A stretch of DNA of 64,000 bases, taken from positions 19,185,095 through 19,249,094 of the forward strand of contig NC_063160.1 in assembly GCF_020921035.1 (NCBI RefSeq). Reading direction: 5' to 3'. This DNA is from Rhodamnia argentea (Eukaryota; Streptophyta; Magnoliopsida; Myrtales; Myrtaceae). The notes beneath the pieces were generated by a model. That model was not told the origin of the DNA and searched no databases. It was given only the letters and a program-made list of their open reading frames with translations. How positions within the stretch are numbered: position 1 is the stretch's first letter; each line of letters starts with the position of its first letter. The position numbers and the translations under genes were made by a program. Positions 62,861 through 64,000 of this stretch are shown one piece after another.

Positions 62861-64000
62861 CACATTCATTAACCATGCCGGACCCACTGCACGTGGCGGG
62901 AGATGATGATGATGCGTCGAGCGCAAAAGCGCGGGGTGGGGTAGGGGATCATGCGAGTGGGAAGGGAGAGCTCACGAGCGCCTCACATGAGAACGGGCAC
63001 AGGGGATCATGGAGTCCGGAAGTTCCAGAAAGTGCGACCGCGCATGGCCATGCGTGAGGCTGAAGATCTGAGCTGGCGCACGTACGTTCGGGATTTGCAG
63101 ATGCCAGCACATCACCCCTCACTAAATTAGAGTAAAATATATTAAAAAGAGAAAAATATATAATATTTTTCCCGACTCTTTTTTGTCTTTTACCGCAAAC
63201 CCAACACGTACGGAAACGACTCGTCGTTCGGTCGGTGCGCTACAACTATTGGCCAGCAACTCCCCCTCGAAGTTTTCCTCTTTTCTTATTTTGATTTTTT
63301 TTTGTTTTACAGCTTTGTTTCGTTTTGAAAAAATTATTTATAGTTTTAACGGCTGGGATGGAGTTGGGTCAGGCGTCTGACCCCACATCAAAGTGCGGGC
63401 CCCAACCCCCCTAACGAACCATGATGTCATCTTTCAATCTCTTCCGTTGATTGCGTCCACGGGCCCCGCCTATCAATCGATCTGCCACCTCAGCCTCAGC
63501 CGCAGCCGCAGCCTCATAGACACAGCCATTTCTCTAGCTGTTTTTTTCTTTGGACTCTTCCTTAACGGGCTCAATTCCTCCATCGGGACCCATTTACAGT
63601 TTACCTGGCAAAATCATCCAAATCCCGCCTTCTTTTTTTTTTTTTTAAATTGTATATGTATCTGATATCTCAATTATGTTCTCGATTTTTCTAGTTACAA
63701 TCCGGTCGTATCTCGATCCCCCATCCTCTTGCGCACATTACGATCGATCGAGACTAGAGAATTCTATACGAATTGTGTGGCTTTCGATTTAAGTCGAGAG
63801 TGGCTCGATATTTGAAAGCTATCATCTAATTAACCGAGATCACATTAACGTTGCAAATTTCATTTATTTTTAATTTTGTTATCTGACGAGTAACTCGAAT
63901 TCGCGGATATTATATTTTCGATTGTTTAGTGTCCGCAACATAAGTTTTAACGAACAAAAACCAGGTACAACAAGGGCATTACTTGAACGAAAAAAAAAAA
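62861..64000. other. Right end of window, no gene recognised
   Basis: Short frames only. A small (CAGCC)n-like tract lies near 63489-63513, and the rest is AT-rich. Confidence 0.45.

Overview
This is a plant nuclear window, AT-rich between genes, with intron-split genes on both strands. A TIR-type NLR gene points to a eudicot, since TIR-NLRs are essentially absent from grasses. The large retroelement and foldback load suggests a woody species, and a member of the Myrtales would fit, but that is only an impression. I reconstructed ten protein-coding genes by following conserved protein segments across GT/AG splice sites and checking that the reading frame closes at every junction.

Layout. 1-2015: decayed Ty1/copia polyprotein and 3' LTR. 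2155-7502 (-): a TIR / NB-ARC / multi-jacalin gene without LRRs, whose last visible jacalin domain stops half way next to the copia remnant. 7.5-19.2 kb: gene-poor, with three related foldback elements (one nested in an older dispersed repeat). 19230-22211 (+): intact squalene epoxidase, followed at 23.2-24.4 kb by the scar of a second, internally deleted copy. 26172-27578 (+): a small basic conserved protein. 30029-34162 and 35117-39781 (-): tandem, apparently intact DUF21/CBS (CNNM-like) genes. 41435-44372 and 47592-50653 (-): tandem cytosolic-type branched-chain aminotransferases, separated by an internally deleted copia element. 54387-54881 (+): PR-1. 55074-55694 (-): 3' part of a NOPCHAP1-like gene. 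56945-58707 (-): DUF1005 gene. 59-64 kb: repeats and no confident gene.

How it fits together. The genes do not form one pathway: immunity (TIR-NB-jacalin, PR-1), sterol/triterpenoid synthesis (squalene epoxidase), Mg/cation handling (DUF21/CBS) and branched-chain amino acid metabolism. The strongest theme is tandem duplication followed by asymmetric change. Three loci were duplicated. The paralogous copies act as internal controls: two insertions with 5-bp target duplications in the first BCAT upstream region have matching empty sites in the second, and an intron insertion in the second DUF21 gene is absent from the first. The most unusual gene is the TIR-NB-jacalin fusion, with a 37-proline N-terminal tract, an intron inside the TIR domain, a shortened NB-ARC and jacalin domains lacking the usual sugar-binding aspartate.
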